Shown here: one piece after another, positions 21,414-33,391 of the stretch | How the letters are laid out: every line of letters begins with the position of its first letter | How positions within the stretch are numbered: the first letter of the stretch is position 1 | NCBI GenBank assembly: GCA_025266875.1 | Contig: JALLLT010000007.1 | Span: forward strand, 930,001 to 994,000 | Length of the DNA stretch: 64,000 nt | Reading direction: 5' to 3' | DNA from: Fennellomyces sp. T-0311 | Taxonomy: Eukaryota > Mucoromycota > Mucoromycetes > Mucorales > Lichtheimiaceae | Position numbers and translations under genes: made by a program | Notes under the pieces: model-generated | What the model was told of the DNA's origin: nothing | The model's database searches: none | What the model saw: the letters and a program-made list of their open reading frames with translations, nothing else

Positions 21414-22838
21414 TTACACCGACAGCCAGTGGATGCCCGAAGAAGATGCGTCGCCGTTCACGGGAGCAGCGACAATGAGGCCAGGGGCGCCGCTCTGCAC
21501 GTCACTTGGGATGGAATCCATATCTTTCCATACATTTGCGATGGGCGGAGGGTCATGAACAAACTTGATCGCTTGAATGGGGCCATCACCGAACTGTTGG
21601 GACTCCCAGAATGGATCCACAGCTGAACCGGCGAGCGACCATAGCCGTACACGATGATCATCACCGGCCAGCGCTACCAGTCGAGCATCAAGATCAACAT
21701 CGAACGCAACCTGCGTGCCGGCCCGATTTTTATGGCCTCTGAATCGCTGGACAGGACGCGTTCGTTTTGATACGAATCGGACATCCCACAAGGCCATACT
21801 GTCGCCGACATCCAGAGCCAGTATGCGATAAGGATCCAAGGCAGCCAAATGAGCGATAGCCAGCGACGAATGTTTGAAGCGTATATTGTGATTGTAATGA
21901 GAGCGTGGATCGAAGAGTTTGATTTCACTGTCGCGGCACCCGAGCCAAGCCAATCCGGGTCTTTGTGGTGTATGTTGGGCAGCAAGTACTGCTGTTTTGG
22001 TATTGGCTCTTCCGATTACATTGAATGTCGATGTCAGCATGTACGCACCGGTATCGCATCCGACCACCAGCGTCTCGTCCACTTCATCCACGGAGCACGT
22101 CCAGAAATTGTTGAGTTTGAGCGCGAACGTGCAATCCATGGCCACCGCGTCTTCCGGTAATCCTCCGATAACAACAGGCACGTTAAGCTGTTGCGACTGC
22201 TGGTGTTCGCGCAAACACAGGGCGAATTCGGGATCAATCTCGGGCAACGGAGGTAGTGATAAACGCCATAGTTGGGCTCTGTTGCTATGCCGACTCAGTT
22301 CCGTCGTACCAAACACCGGCCGCCGTGCTTCGTCTTGGTACTGGATCCGTCGCTTGTTGACGTGCAGCGACGTAACATCGGCATCGACGTGGGTCAAGTG
22401 AGGCGTATCGAGCAACGAAAAGAATGGTTCGCACTGGTACTTGAAGCGCATGGGACACCCTTGCGGGTAACAGACAACAGCGTCGCCATCGTAGAAATCC
22501 ATGCAGCAGGCGCGGGATAGAGAAGAGCCAGGAATACTGAATTGACTTTGTGTGTGCAAGTGTTTGTAGACGGCACGAGTGCCTATAATCTCGTTCATGG
22601 CGGGTCGGAAACTGTGACGCATGCGTCTCGAATGCAGGTATCGCAGCACATTTTGATCGCGCAACGTGTTGGGTCGTGCTGGAGGCTTGAATCGCAATCG
22701 TTGCTCAGCTTTGACTTTTTGTCGCTCGGCCTCTTCTTGTGCCTTTCGGATCTCGACCAGACTGTGAGGACCGTTGGCGGTAATCTTAAAGTAGCGGTTC
22801 TTGACGGGATCAAAGTAGTAGCCCGGAATCTCTAGCAT
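21414..22838 (-). CDS. DCAF4/WDR21-like WD40 protein
   Basis: Intronless, 474 residues. The N-terminus 'IPGYYFDPVKNRYFKI' matches the short 'GFYYD..KNRYF' motif that opens DCAF4 (WDR21) proteins. A charged helix ('EEAERQKVKAEQRLRFK') follows, and the rest is WD40-type sequence: 'AWLGCRDSEIKLFDPRS', 'ALDVGDSMALWDVRF', 'LVALAGDDHRVRLWSLAG'. DCAF4 proteins bind DDB1 as substrate receptors of cullin-4 ubiquitin ligases; that role is inferred from family only. The 'LWDVRF' and 'LFDPRS' segments fit the WDxR motif used for DDB1 binding. Another WD40 protein could give similar matches, but the N-terminal motif favours DCAF4. Confidence 0.75.
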   Translation of the reverse strand: MLEIPGYYFDPVKNRYFKITANGPHSLVEIRKAQEEAERQKVKAEQRLRFKPPARPNTLRDQNVLRYLHSRRMRHSFRPAMNEIIGTRAVYKHLHTQSQFSIPGSSLSRACCMDFYDGDAVVCYPQGCPMRFKYQCEPFFSLLDTPHLTHVDADVTSLHVNKRRIQYQDEARRPVFGTTELSRHSNRAQLWRLSLPPLPEIDPEFALCLREHQQSQQLNVPVVIGGLPEDAVAMDCTFALKLNNFWTCSVDEVDETLVVGCDTGAYMLTSTFNVIGRANTKTAVLAAQHTPQRPGLAWLGCRDSEIKLFDPRSHYNHNIRFKHSSLAIAHLAALDPYRILALDVGDSMALWDVRFVSKRTRPVQRFRGHKNRAGTQVAFDVDLDARLVALAGDDHRVRLWSLAGSAVDPFWESQQFGDGPIQAIKFVHDPPPIANVWKDMDSIPSDVQSGAPGLIVAAPVNGDASSSGIHWLSV

Positions 22839-23186
22839 GGCTGTATCATGAGTCGCTCAAGACAAAAAGTTGCAGGAATACTCAGTTGGAATAAATTTTG
22901 CGTTACTGGCACTCAAGCGTTGCCAACGTATATTGCTTGAATGGCTGTTCATTAGCTGCTGCGGATACATCACTGGTATCAAAGCAGGCGAGTATTGTTG
23001 CATCCAGCGAGTGACCCAACACAGCCAAGGGCCCGATAGTTGTTGTATAAAAGATGCCACCCAAGTGCACAGTTAAAGTAGCCGCTGCATCACAAGGCAA
23101 ATTCTTTGATTCCGTTGTTTGCTGTGACACATACGCATGTCCCTTGCTTCTCTTTCCTTTTTACCCCTCGCAAGCACTTTCTGACA
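22839..23186. other. Divergent intergenic region
   Basis: Lies between the start of the DCAF4-like gene and the small plus-strand gene. A 76-codon minus frame here has no ATG start and no recognisable motif and was not annotated. Confidence 0.45.
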
Positions 23187-23573
23187 ATGTCAACGCGACC
23201 GAGACGACATGCAGCGACATTGACCAAGAAAAAGCTTGTCAAACAACTGGGACATCCACGACGCAAACGACGGGTCACAAAGAAGCACGACGTGTGCCGA
23301 CGACCGTGTCAAACACGCAGCCGTCGACTCAATCTTCGCAGCAGCCCGTTATGTGATGTATGCCATGGTGCATGTCCGGCAGGAAGCACGATATCCATGT
23401 ACGCCAAAGAGAAGGATACTTGGTATCGCCTTTGCCTCGACTGCAGACGGGTGTATGCGGCCTCGGAACAGGACGCATACAAAACGCCCGAGTCCGATAC
23501 GGTGTCCAAACTCAAATCCTTCCTAAGGACCATCACACGCATCACTGGCCACTTTTTGTCCACCAATGGATAA
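23187..23573 (+). CDS. Small basic Cys-rich protein of unknown function
   Basis: An uninterrupted frame of 128 residues starts at the ATG at 23187. The first third is very basic ('MSTRPRRHAATLTKKKLVK'). The middle holds 'CDVCHGACP' and 'YRLCLDCRRVY', two CxxC pairs 25 residues apart that could form one zinc-ribbon-like site. The tail is a mixed helix. The basic N-terminus plus a zinc site suggests nucleic-acid binding, but this is inference and no family was recognised. The stop lies 26 bp from the convergent tomosyn/Lgl gene's stop. Confidence 0.55.
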   Translation: MSTRPRRHAATLTKKKLVKQLGHPRRKRRVTKKHDVCRRPCQTRSRRLNLRSSPLCDVCHGACPAGSTISMYAKEKDTWYRLCLDCRRVYAASEQDAYKTPESDTVSKLKSFLRTITRITGHFLSTNG

Positions 23574-23599
23574 GAACAAAATAAAAAAAAAAGATGTAT

Positions 23600-26500
23600 T
23601 TAAAATTCCCACCACTTTTTGCGCGCTTGTCGTTCGTTGTAGTCGCGCACCGCCTTGAGAAAGTCGCCCGATGCTTGGTTCATATCCTCAAACTTGGTCT
23701 CCAATTCATTCAACCGTTCGCCACGCTCGTTCATTTTCATCCCAAGCTCTTGGAACACCCCGGGAATCGCACTGCTTTCCTTGTGTGCCTTGCTGCCACT
23801 CGCACTCTCCGCTGCTTTGACCATCGCCGCTTTCTTTGCTGGATCCAGTCCCCTTTGCTTTTTTCCGACTGCATAATACCATCATCAGTTGAGAGCGCAT
23901 CTCAATTGATAAAAAAAGACTTACTGATCGTATCGAGCTCGGTGACAGTGACAGGTCCCTTCTGGAAAGCTCCTTGAACGGTGTCTAGCCAGGACTTTTT
24001 GGGCTTTTGAGTGGTGGCTGCTTGGACCGGATGATGTGGCAGTTTCAACGACGGATTGTACAGCACCACTGCTTCACCGTACGGCCTATTCGTTTTGCTG
24101 CTCAGTATAGTTCACAGAGAGACATTGAAACCCACTTACAGATTGGTCTGCAGCAATACGAGATACTGTTCCAACTCATACGCGCCTGTCCATAGGACAA
24201 TGCGACCGTCTGCACTCAACGACATTGCATCCAGCCTTCTATTTGCAACCAAATCCTCCGGCAGACTCACCTTTGCCAAGGGATTCAGATGCGGCAAAGA
24301 GTAAAAGACAATGTTGCCGTTGAGCAGGACAATGGCAAGACATGTGCCACCTAAACAATCATGGCATAAGCAAGTGGTTTCACAGACATTATGAAAGCCT
24401 TACCTTCATCGGCGGACATGACTTGACTCTGAAGAATGGTATCTTGTTCGGTGCAACCTGGGGTACTTTGCAGATCGATATGGAATAAGCGGGTATTATA
24501 GCCACTCAAAAACGTGGCGACGGATTTGCTTGAAACAAGAACCAGATAGTGCGGATTAGGCTGTGGCGTGTAATCCCATCGACCAGCAGTGACACGTTTG
24601 GACCCGCTTGGACTGTTCAGTTCGGCAGGTTCGTCGGACATGGGCAAAGGCGGTGCTTGGTCGGCATTGGGAAGTGGTGGAGGAGGTTGTGATTGAGAAT
24701 TGGATCGGTTGCGTCCGCCTTTGGAGAATTTGCGCGTGGTTTTGCGCAACAATCCTTCGTTACTGCCTTTCTTTTCCTCTTTCTTTTCCTCGGATTTTCG
24801 AGGCACGGGTTCTTCGGGGATTTCAACGGGTTCCACGGGCCCGGTGGTGGTGACGGGTGGGTTTCCCTGGATATCGATCATGTGGATATTGATCATGTCA
24901 GTGGATGATGAACTGGATGGTATCAAGATCGGCTGCGATGCTGCAGTGCTGATATCGTGCTGGTATGTGGCACCATTGCTGAGGCCAATGTATAGTTGAG
25001 GTACCGTTTGGAACGCTTTTACTGTTATGCGATGGTTAATATGGTTTGCTGTTGGCTTTCGCGGCTAAAGCTAAAATACTTACAGTTATTGGGTGAATAG
25101 GATGGATACAATCCAATTTGAGTGACGGATGCTTCGACGACAGGCGCAGGTGGCGAGGACTTGACACTTGCTTCTTTGCCACTGCTGCTTTCGGTGGATA
25201 TGCTGTTGACATCGCTGATTGCAACCGCAGCATTGTTATCGCCTAACAAACAGAATTAGCGCAACGTGCTGCGTTTGGGTGGCAAAGTACCTTTGATATC
25301 CGTGGAAAACACCACTTTGCCTAGTAATCCATCCACGACAAACGTGCTTCCGTTCGATGTGCTGAATGCGAATCTATCCAAAAGAAAAAGAACATGTGAG
25401 CCCTGCTATCACCAAAAAGAAAAATGGCATTGAAACTTACAGCGCCTTTTCGCTGCTAACCATCTTGGAAACAGTGCCTTCTTTCAATGTAATCTTCATT
25501 GTCAGCGTGAAACCGGAACCTTGGATGGGCTTGTCCAGCAGTTCGATTTTCACGCTGGAATGGTCTGGTGATGGCCGCGGAGGCAAGGCAGGAGTTTGAT
25601 CTTCCTGCTCTTCCTTTGGTACATCCTTGGGTTCATCGTTTGCCAGGTCCGGCTCCATGGGGGAGTTGGCACTCTTCGGGACATCCTCCACGGGCGGCGA
25701 TGGGTCGACAGGTGGCGTGTGTTCCGATGGCGCGTTCTCCTGTGCAGGCTCAGGCTCGGCAGTGTCATTCATATCCTCCAACAATTGCGAGATTTCTTGC
25801 AGCGTATTGTCGCAATTTTCAATAAACGCGTCTTGCACCGAGGGCTGAGGCTTTTCTTGGATGGCATCGGGCATGTACACCAGAATCACACCCTTGTCCA
25901 TTGCAACGAGCACGGCGCCGGACCACCGATCCAACTCTACGTGCTGCACGGATTGGTTGGGCAAATCATCCTGACAGTGGATGGTCCGATAGGACAAGGG
26001 TCTAAGGGACGTGTACGAAGCGTCCCAGAAACGAAGCGTGGATTGTCCGTGGAGGGTGACCAAGAGATCGTTGGAAGGAATGCGATAAATGTGACCATTT
26101 CCTGCAACGCCTCCTTGCAACGGGAGATAGAGTTCGCGCTGTTGCGGTTGATGGATCAATTTCTGGAAGACAGGGTGGGGTAGCTGTGACACGTAGTACG
26201 CTTGTTGCACAGGCGGATCCAAAAACTGCAAAGCGGGTGGCAGCGTCAATGGCGGATGACCGTGATCCAATCCGTAGGCCCGAATGGCTCCATCACAGCC
26301 AATGACCAGCAAGCCCAGTGGGCTGTGCATACCGAGGAAATAGGCCTCTCGGCTTAGCAAGATGAAATCCTGCACTTCGGCTTGGGTGGCCAGGATGGTT
26401 TGTTTGCGAGCATCGCGGATATCGCTATTATCCAAATCATATTCCATCACATGAAGTCCTCGAATATCTGGCAAATCAGATCCACCCGCAACCACCAGGA

Positions 26501-27555
26501 ACGATTTGCGTGCTGCGTCGTCCACGTACCATGCCATTTGAAAGATGGGTTCACACGCATGTTCTTGGGGCGAATGGCTGGGCGATGCATGGAATACGCG
26601 TCGTGTGTGCAATGGTTTGTGATCCGATCGAATATCCCACAAGTACATGTATCCGTTGTCGTATCCAGCCATGAACCGAGTACCGCACGGACTCCACGTC
26701 AAGCAGGTCGTTCGCATGTCGCCCTTTTGAACGTACTCTTTTTTGATGGATTGATCGCGAATGCTCCAGAGATAAACGGCGGATTCGTAGCCGATCAGCA
26801 CCAAGTCCAAGTCTGTCGGGTGCATCTGAATGGCCATGACGATATCGGGTGGTCGGTCGGGTTGCGGCTGCTGGTTCTCGTCCAAGCATAGATTCGGAAT
26901 ACCGTATTCTTCGCTAAAGATGCCCATATCCATATCAAACATATCGACGTTGCCGTCCGAGAAGCCGACCAGGAGCCAGTCGGTGCCGACAATGTGTTCG
27001 AGCGATGTAACAATGGAGGGCGTTGTCACGACATGGCGCGGTTTTTTGGTGCGTAAATCGTACGTTGTCACGACATTCTTCATATCGACGGCCACCAGGA
27101 TGGGATGGCCCGTCTGGAACTTGAGGTACTTTATCCGTGTCTCGCTGTTCAAAGTCAAAGCCGACGAAATGCCTTTTCCGAATATCCGGATGTATGTATC
27201 AGGTTCAGTGCCTCCGCCTAATAACAATAAAAACGTGAGCATACATAAAAACACCCTCATGCTGTCTCTCTCTCGTTGTTTTACCGACGGCAAGTAATCC
27301 CGCGACAGGATCAAAGGCGACTGCACTTACTCGACCGGGAATACCAAACGTAGACATCTTTCAAATGGTTAATTGGGTGTGTGCCTTTTAAACTGTCGCG
27401 TCTATCCATTTTACCTTGGAAAGGCCAATCGTGTTGGCATCCAAGGCTTCTGAAATGGACTTGTCAAGCCGTTTGTCTTTGGCTAATATTGCTCGCGCCA
27501 AAGCATTTTCTTTTGCCTTGTGAGCGAATCCCGAAAGTTTGTCAAAGATGGTCAT
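23600..27555 (-). CDS. Tomosyn / Lgl / Sro7-family WD40 protein with R-SNARE tail
   Basis: Nine exons from ATG 27555: 27415-27555, 27285-27357, 25441-27217, about 25291-25373, 25084-25242, 24404-25021, 24140-24350, 23926-24097 and 23600-23868, about 1167 residues. The N-terminus, with 'GIPGRVSAVAFDPVAGLLAVG', and the following WD40 blades ('LWSIRDQ', 'CLTWSPCGTRFMAGYDNG') are typical of lethal-giant-larvae proteins, which regulate SNARE assembly in exocytosis and polarity. The C-terminus is an R-SNARE-like helix: 'NERGERLNELETKFEDM' keeps the zero-layer Arg, and the protein ends 'ARKKWWEF', like the juxtamembrane WW of VAMPs but with no membrane anchor. That is the tomosyn plan. Pro/Glu-rich disordered inserts occupy about 25560-25760 and 24650-24850. 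The ATG at 27357 used alone would drop the first 47 conserved-looking residues. Confidence 0.85.
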
Positions 27556-28174
27556 GGCGGAAAAGGTTTCTAAACGTGGATCAAAGGTGCGCTTCTTTAA
27601 AAAAAATAGCCAGTTTAACCTTAATAACAGTGTTCGTTTCTTGGTTTATCAGGACCAACCAACATGGTTTTAAACTGGTCTTGTATGATTGGTTTCGATG
27701 GTTATTTAATTAAATCTCGCATATGTCCTTGTTTGGCTGCATTGTTCCAAAACACTTGCAGCTTTTTTATTATTTTCCCTGCTGCATCTTAGCATTGGCA
27801 TAAACTTGACCAGGTGTTGGTGCAACGATGCTATTCAACCGATACGAATTCGATGTCAACTCCATGAGAACGGCCCGAACGCCTTGTTTTCATACCAAGT
27901 AGCTGATACACACACACCGCGTAGCCATGGAACGCGTGCAACACGAAGGTATACCATGCTCCTGCTTCAAAGCTTGGTGAAAGGATATACTTCTTTATCG
28001 CGCAAATGGTATTGATCGCATGTCTCTATCGAGTAACACCTTTTTTTTTCATAAACTCCATAGTCAATATCCCAATTACATCATCTGCTGACAGCCTTCA
28101 TTTGAGGCTGTATCCTTTTCGTTTCGAACAAGCCAAACTCAGCATAGCCAACAACTGCAACAACAAAAGAAGCA
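27556..28174. other. Divergent intergenic region
   Basis: Lies between the tomosyn/Lgl start and APC11. No additional gene is seen. T-rich runs occur near 27760 and 28040. Confidence 0.45.
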
Positions 28175-28441
28175 ATGAAGCTGAAAATAAAGTCATGGAC
28201 CATGGCAGCGTATTGGTCTTGGGATGTCAAGGAAGCCGATGTGTGTGGTATCTGCCATGTCGCTTACGATGGATGCTGTCCCGATTGCACAACGCCAGGA
28301 GACGATTGTCCACTCATCTGGGGCGAGTGTTCCCATGTCTTTCACATGCACTGTCTCGTCAAATGGCTCGATAGCTCAACCAATGGCGAGCATTGCCCTA
28401 TGGATCGACGTCCCTGGAAAACAGCAGCAGCACATAGCTGA
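28175..28441 (+). CDS. APC11: Anaphase-promoting complex RING subunit Apc11
   Basis: Intronless, 88 residues, the usual Apc11 length. It is the RING-H2 catalytic subunit of the APC/C ubiquitin ligase, which recruits the E2 enzyme and drives the metaphase-anaphase transition. The start 'MKLKIKSWTMAAYWSWD', then 'CGICHVAYDGCCPDCTTPGD', 'CPLIWGECSHVFHMHCLVKW' and 'HCPMDRRPWK' follow the Apc11 pattern throughout, including the extra zinc-binding insertion. The last ligand position is Asp (CPMD) rather than Cys; Asp is also found there in fission-yeast Apc11 and in Rbx1, so the finger should be functional. The next gene begins 235 bp downstream on the same strand. Confidence 0.95.
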   Translation: MKLKIKSWTMAAYWSWDVKEADVCGICHVAYDGCCPDCTTPGDDCPLIWGECSHVFHMHCLVKWLDSSTNGEHCPMDRRPWKTAAAHS

Positions 28442-28675
28442 ACGATACCCGTCCAAACAATAAAAGGCAAGAAAAACATGAACAGCATATCGTACACATC
28501 AACCCTATCTACGAACAATAAAACGCATGTGTAAGCATCCCATTTTCTATCGTCGTCAGTTGATATGTGCCGATGGGTCTCGGGTGGGAGAGTTTCTATA
28601 CTGTCATGCGCCAAAAAAAAAGAAAAGCGTACGAGGTACACGTCGATCTCTTCACCCTCCTTTTTCCCCCACGCC

Positions 28676-29734
28676 ATGAACCAAAAGAACGATGACGAGC
28701 GAATCCAGCTGTTGGACCATCGACCATCCACACGAAACGAAATACTTGGCCTCATTAGCATATCCATGTCATCCTTCGCTGTGAACGTCGCCTCCACCTT
28801 TGTCAAGTTGGCGAGCAAGGTGTTTCCCACAACACAAATTCTGTTTGTTCGGTTCATCATCCAAGCTTCGTTATCGTTATTTGGGTGCTATCAACTTGGC
28901 ATTCATCCGCTGGCGTGCGGTCGTGAGCGCAAATGGGTATTGATCCGTGGCATTGTGGGAGCCTTTTCTTCCATTTTCTTATATTACAGTTTAGAACGCC
29001 TTTCGTTGGCGGACGTCGTTGGTGAGTCTTCTCTCCTGCATTTATCAAGTGTAGTAACTAAAAATGGGTTTGGGAGTTCGCAGTAATAACGAATATGCAT
29101 CCCATGTTTGCCGCCCTGTTTGCTGCCATCTTGCTGAACGAACCTTTTGGCTGGTTTGAACGAGCATGTGCCGCGCTTTGTATGACCGGTGCGATACTGG
29201 TGACAAAGCCAAGCTTTATGCAATTTTCCTCGCTGGACAATGAGACGCGTACATTGGGTCTCATCTCGGCACTGCTTGGTGCCATATGTTCAGCTGCTGC
29301 TTACGTCTGCGTGCGGAAAGCGGGATCAGACGCCCATTACTTTAGCCATATGCTATCGTTGGCGTTGGTGAACATTGCGTTCAACTCGCTCGATTTCCAT
29401 CATTTTGTTCTGCCTTTCGAAATCTACCCCTATGGGCTGTTATTTGGCGTCGTCTCGGCCGCGTTCGTTGGCCAATGTTTGCTGAATCGAGGGTAGGGTG
29501 TATCTGTACTTTTTTTTGTTATTTTGGACGGCAATATTGACCAAAGAAGAGTGTAGGTTGCAATTGGCCCCTGCAGGACCTGGTACGCTCATGTGTATGA
29601 ACGAGATTGTATTTGCGTTTCTATTTGGTATCTTTATCTTTGACGATTTTCCGGATTACTTGAGTATCTTGGGTGCAGCCATAATTATCGTCGCAAGCAC
29701 TGCTTTGGGATGGAAGAAATGGAGTTCACCGTAA
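28676..29734 (+). CDS. EamA/DMT-superfamily membrane transporter (SLC35G-like)
   Basis: Three exons (28676-29021, 29084-29492, 29557-29734) give 310 residues. About ten hydrophobic segments are visible, arranged as two EamA-like halves: 'GLISISMSSFAVNVAS' to 'ILVTKPSFM', then 'GLISALLGAICSAAAYV' to 'AAIIIVASTAL'. 'NMHPMFAALFAAILLNEPFG' and 'MNEIVFAFLFGIFIFDD' are the paired E-containing helix ends diagnostic of EamA repeats. The substrate cannot be read from sequence. Related eukaryotic proteins (SLC35G/TMEM20) are putative solute carriers. The ATG at 28676 was chosen because the frame upstream is low-complexity and out of keeping with the family. The second donor is GTAGGG, slightly unusual. 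Confidence 0.85.
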
Positions 29735-30652
29735 CATCCTTTTGAGGTGCAAGAGCCCCATGGATAGCAACCATCAATACATGCATAGAGACCATGCTTT
29801 TTGCTTTCTTATATAAAGTCAAAGTTGTCGAATACAATCGACATAATACATACACTACGTGTGTATATACAAAGAAGAGGATATAATGCGTATCAAAAAG
29901 CCAATCTGCCATCGTGTGGGTGACCACGCATTATAACCCACCCGAGACTTTCCATTCTCTTTTACTGCTGAGCATGCAGCGGGCCACGCAAGGTCGGCGC
30001 GGTGCGGTACTTTTCAGAGCTGTGGTTTGACATATAGGTATGGACCATTCCAACGGATGAGCATATACGTTACGTACAGGAGTACCGCTGCTGTCGTCTA
30101 GCGAACAAGCACTATGCTTGTGCGGCATATTATCAGCCCGACGTGGAAAATTCCGTTATGGCATGTAGAATGTGGCCCCCAGCAGCCCTAGGTCGTAGCA
30201 AAATTGGATTTGTGTTTTCTGATGATCATTTTATATTTATGTCTGAAGTTCATATGTATGTAATTACACAGCCAACGTTGTAGATCCCAGCTTGCATGTA
30301 TAAATTCTATCACGTTTAGCTGCCCATTCAAAAAAGGAAGCTATTGTTCAGCGAGCACCACAGTGCATCAGTTCGGTGTTACGTATAAAAGTATGGCTTA
30401 TACTTAAAAGGAAGCATCTCGGAAAAAAAGTAGTCTTGATGATAAACCTCTTGACTGCTGCGCGGTTCTTTGCCGACACGGTCATTTGGTTGAACAACTA
30501 CCGACTCGCATATTTGAGTTTTTTAGAGTAGCAATCAAAGTGTGTATGAGATGAAAAAAAGAGAACTTATTTATACATGAACAACGAAAAACTAAGCTTT
30601 TTGATCTTGAATAAAGTATTATCATATCGGTCAGAAAATGGAGAGCATAAAG

Positions 30653-30800
30653 CCACGAAACACGTGGCTACTCTCGATATCATCATTCCGAAAAAAATGT
30701 GAACACTCAGAACAGGGAGGGCAGGTAGCGATCACGGAACACATGATCACCCTCGGTATCATCATCATGTTGGTGTGAATGTGAAGCGAGCACTCAGAAT
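30653..30800. repeat. Imperfect direct repeat, about 65 bp twice
   Basis: About 30653-30713 and 30733-30800 share the order 'cacg(g)aacac', 'ctctcgatatcatcat/cctcggtatcatcat', 'atgtgaa', 'cactcagaa'. Divergence is high, so this is an old duplication. Confidence 0.4.
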
Positions 30801-32840
30801 ATTTGAGATCAGTAATCATCAAAAAGATTCATACACTCGGCAGCCTTCGTCAATGTGCAAACTTTCACATTCACAAAAGAGAGATGCAGGAAAAAAGATC
30901 ACCAGCGTTGCTTCCCTTTTTATAGTCGAGGATGGCACGCAATTTAATTTCTCGGGTACCCGAATTGGAACGTCAGATGATCGCATGCTCTTTGAGATTC
31001 AAGATGTTCTGCTTCAAACAGTTTTACGCTTAAAGGCCGTTACTGTTTTCGACTGTCGCCTACTCACCATTTGTTGTCAAAGCAACTGGGTATCCCTGAC
31101 TACGTATGTCTGTATTGCTTTGCTGACACTTTGCCAAGGGAACCGTACGTGTCTAGGCTGGCAATCATTGTTATTGGCTCCGAATTTCTGATTGGCTACG
31201 GCCTCTACCGAACCATGATGATCGCTAGAAAATCAAACTTTGCGTAAACTTGTCATAGAGAGGCGCAAAAGTTGCTCGTTTTGACTGATATAGACTAAAG
31301 TGCGTGGGTTGATGGATCACTTGGGAAGTGTTTGGGGAGGAAGTAATTTCTATTTTTGGCCGATTCCGATATGCATGATTGTTCGTTGGCAAGCCGAGTA
31401 TATATCCAGCACGCGTACTCGGAACAACAAGGGCCGCCGTACCCTATCCCAGGAATAACGTTAGAGAAGTTTACGTAGCATGAAACGCGGGTCACTCCCA
31501 CTTTCCCTAAAGAAAAAACGAGTTGCGGACCACGCGACAGAACAATCAGACTCAAGCAGAAGGCCCAGTTTCACTTTGCCTCGGCACCGTTGCCGCACCA
31601 GTCAATGGAGTAGAGCATGACTGATATTTTTAATGGGGTTTGGATGTCCCTGTGTCAGGATCGGCGTGTTTGACGGTATCTTAATAATTTGAACGTTTTA
31701 CGGTAAGATGGATCGCCGTGCTACTATCAGAGAACTGGCACATGCTACGCGTGGGTTATGGCCTGGGTATCTCGTTTTTTCAATGTCCTCTACGAATTTT
31801 ATTGCAAGTCGGACAATTCCAACGCATGAAAAGAAAGGAACGTGATCCACCTGACGATGACGAACGTTCATGATTGAGCAAAACACAGGGTCTAATCTTC
31901 GAGCAGGCGAACGTATATCGATGGGAGCGATGGATTGCCTCCTTGTATTACATATGACCTTGTACACAATCGATACATATGCAAGGCATCATCGAACTTG
32001 GTCCGAGATATGAAATGGCTGGATTGTGGCTGGCTGATATGTATATCCATTTTGGCGGGTATACCGAGCTGTCGAATTCAGAGAATTAACGTCCTATAAA
32101 ATAGAACCCTTGAATACGGCCTTTTCTGCAATTGTGTCCTGTGATTCACTTTGGAGTAATTGTCTGATTGTCCAGTTTGATCTCGCTCGATGGTCCTTTG
32201 ATCATTTGCACGAGCAATGTCACTCTAACTTTACGCGTCATTGTATACATCATTTCTTTTTTGGCTTGGCGCAAGAAGTTATATATCATTACAGTATCAA
32301 GATGGTCTTTATTGATGGCAAATACATTTCTTAAAGTGCACAGCTCTTGGCCGGAATTACGCTCGGCAACAAAGCTAAGCAACCGTTTCCACAGATCACC
32401 ACGGGGAGGTGGCTGTGCGTCGATCTGCGCTGCATCCTCTGAGCACTTGCGGGGGAACGCGTGGCACAGAAGGATTTACTGTGGGACCCAATCCACAGCT
32501 TGACAGCCCCTTTCGGGTTTCGCGTCATTGATCCCATAGGATGGTGTAAGTCAAATACAGGTGCCCATTCCCGCATAGACTATTAGAGTGAGGCAGCTGC
32601 CCCGACCGCACACACTCTAGCTTTCCGGAAAGTCTGTGCTCAACTCGAAAGAAGAGCAGACATCCAAGGGTGACGCTAGGTAGAGCTCTCATAAGCCGCA
32701 GCTTGAAGTAGACCGGTCTTGAATGCTGTCGGGAGACAGGCTTGAACACCAGCAGGAGACACCAGAGACGGCAAGTGAACAGGACACTCTATGCGGAATG
32801 GTCTCGGGAAGAAATCATAACGGCAAATGGCTGGTTAGAC

Positions 32841-33036
32841 ACCATAATGGATCCCAGGAAGTACACGTTTTAGCAAGAACAAAGTTATAATGCAAACGTG
32901 ATCACTGGTTACGACCCGATGTAAGAACCATGGCATCACCGCTCGGCTGCTGAAATACCATAATGAGTCCCAGGAAGTAAACGTATAGCAAGAACAACAG
33001 TTATAATGCAACGAGATCACTGGTTACGACTCGGCA
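32841..33036. repeat. Direct duplication of about 80 bp, 116 bp apart
   Basis: 32841-32920 and 32957-33036 both read 'accataatg...cccaggaagta...gcaagaacaa...gttataatgcaa...gatcactggttacgac' with small differences. No coding sequence is evident in either copy. Confidence 0.55.
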
Positions 33037-33391
33037 TAGTCAACATGGCGAAAATGACCCAAACAAGAGAACCATACCAGAGAGCCGGAACACTGCAGGG
33101 ACCCTTGGAAAACCGAGCAGAACGACTGCAAAAAGAAAACGATCAGAGCCATAATGACAACGAGAGATTCACACTTGCCTGTGGCATGGCACCAAAGAGC
33201 GTCCTGGAAAGAAAAGCGCGTTGCTGCGAAACAGCCAAATTTAAAGCAACTTGCAACGTCACTCGACCAATAAAAATGCATGACCCCGTTTTGTGGTAGC
33301 CGGTGTGCTAACCACATGACAAACTGCCGGACCAACCACGTAATACGAAAATATATATGTATCGAGACTCTTGTCCTGATGTTCATTTAGA

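Larger units (their letters stand above)
29735..33390. other. AT-rich gene-poor region
   Basis: No convincing gene on either strand; open frames are short and of random composition. Apart from the two small repeat pairs listed separately, nothing structured was recognised. Confidence 0.5.

Noticed and set aside
22903..23130. 76-codon minus-strand frame
   Set aside because: It begins at a non-ATG codon, has no domain or splice partner, and lies in a divergent promoter region.
30775..31191. 138-codon plus-strand frame
   Set aside because: Random-looking composition, no family features, and it overlaps a direct repeat.
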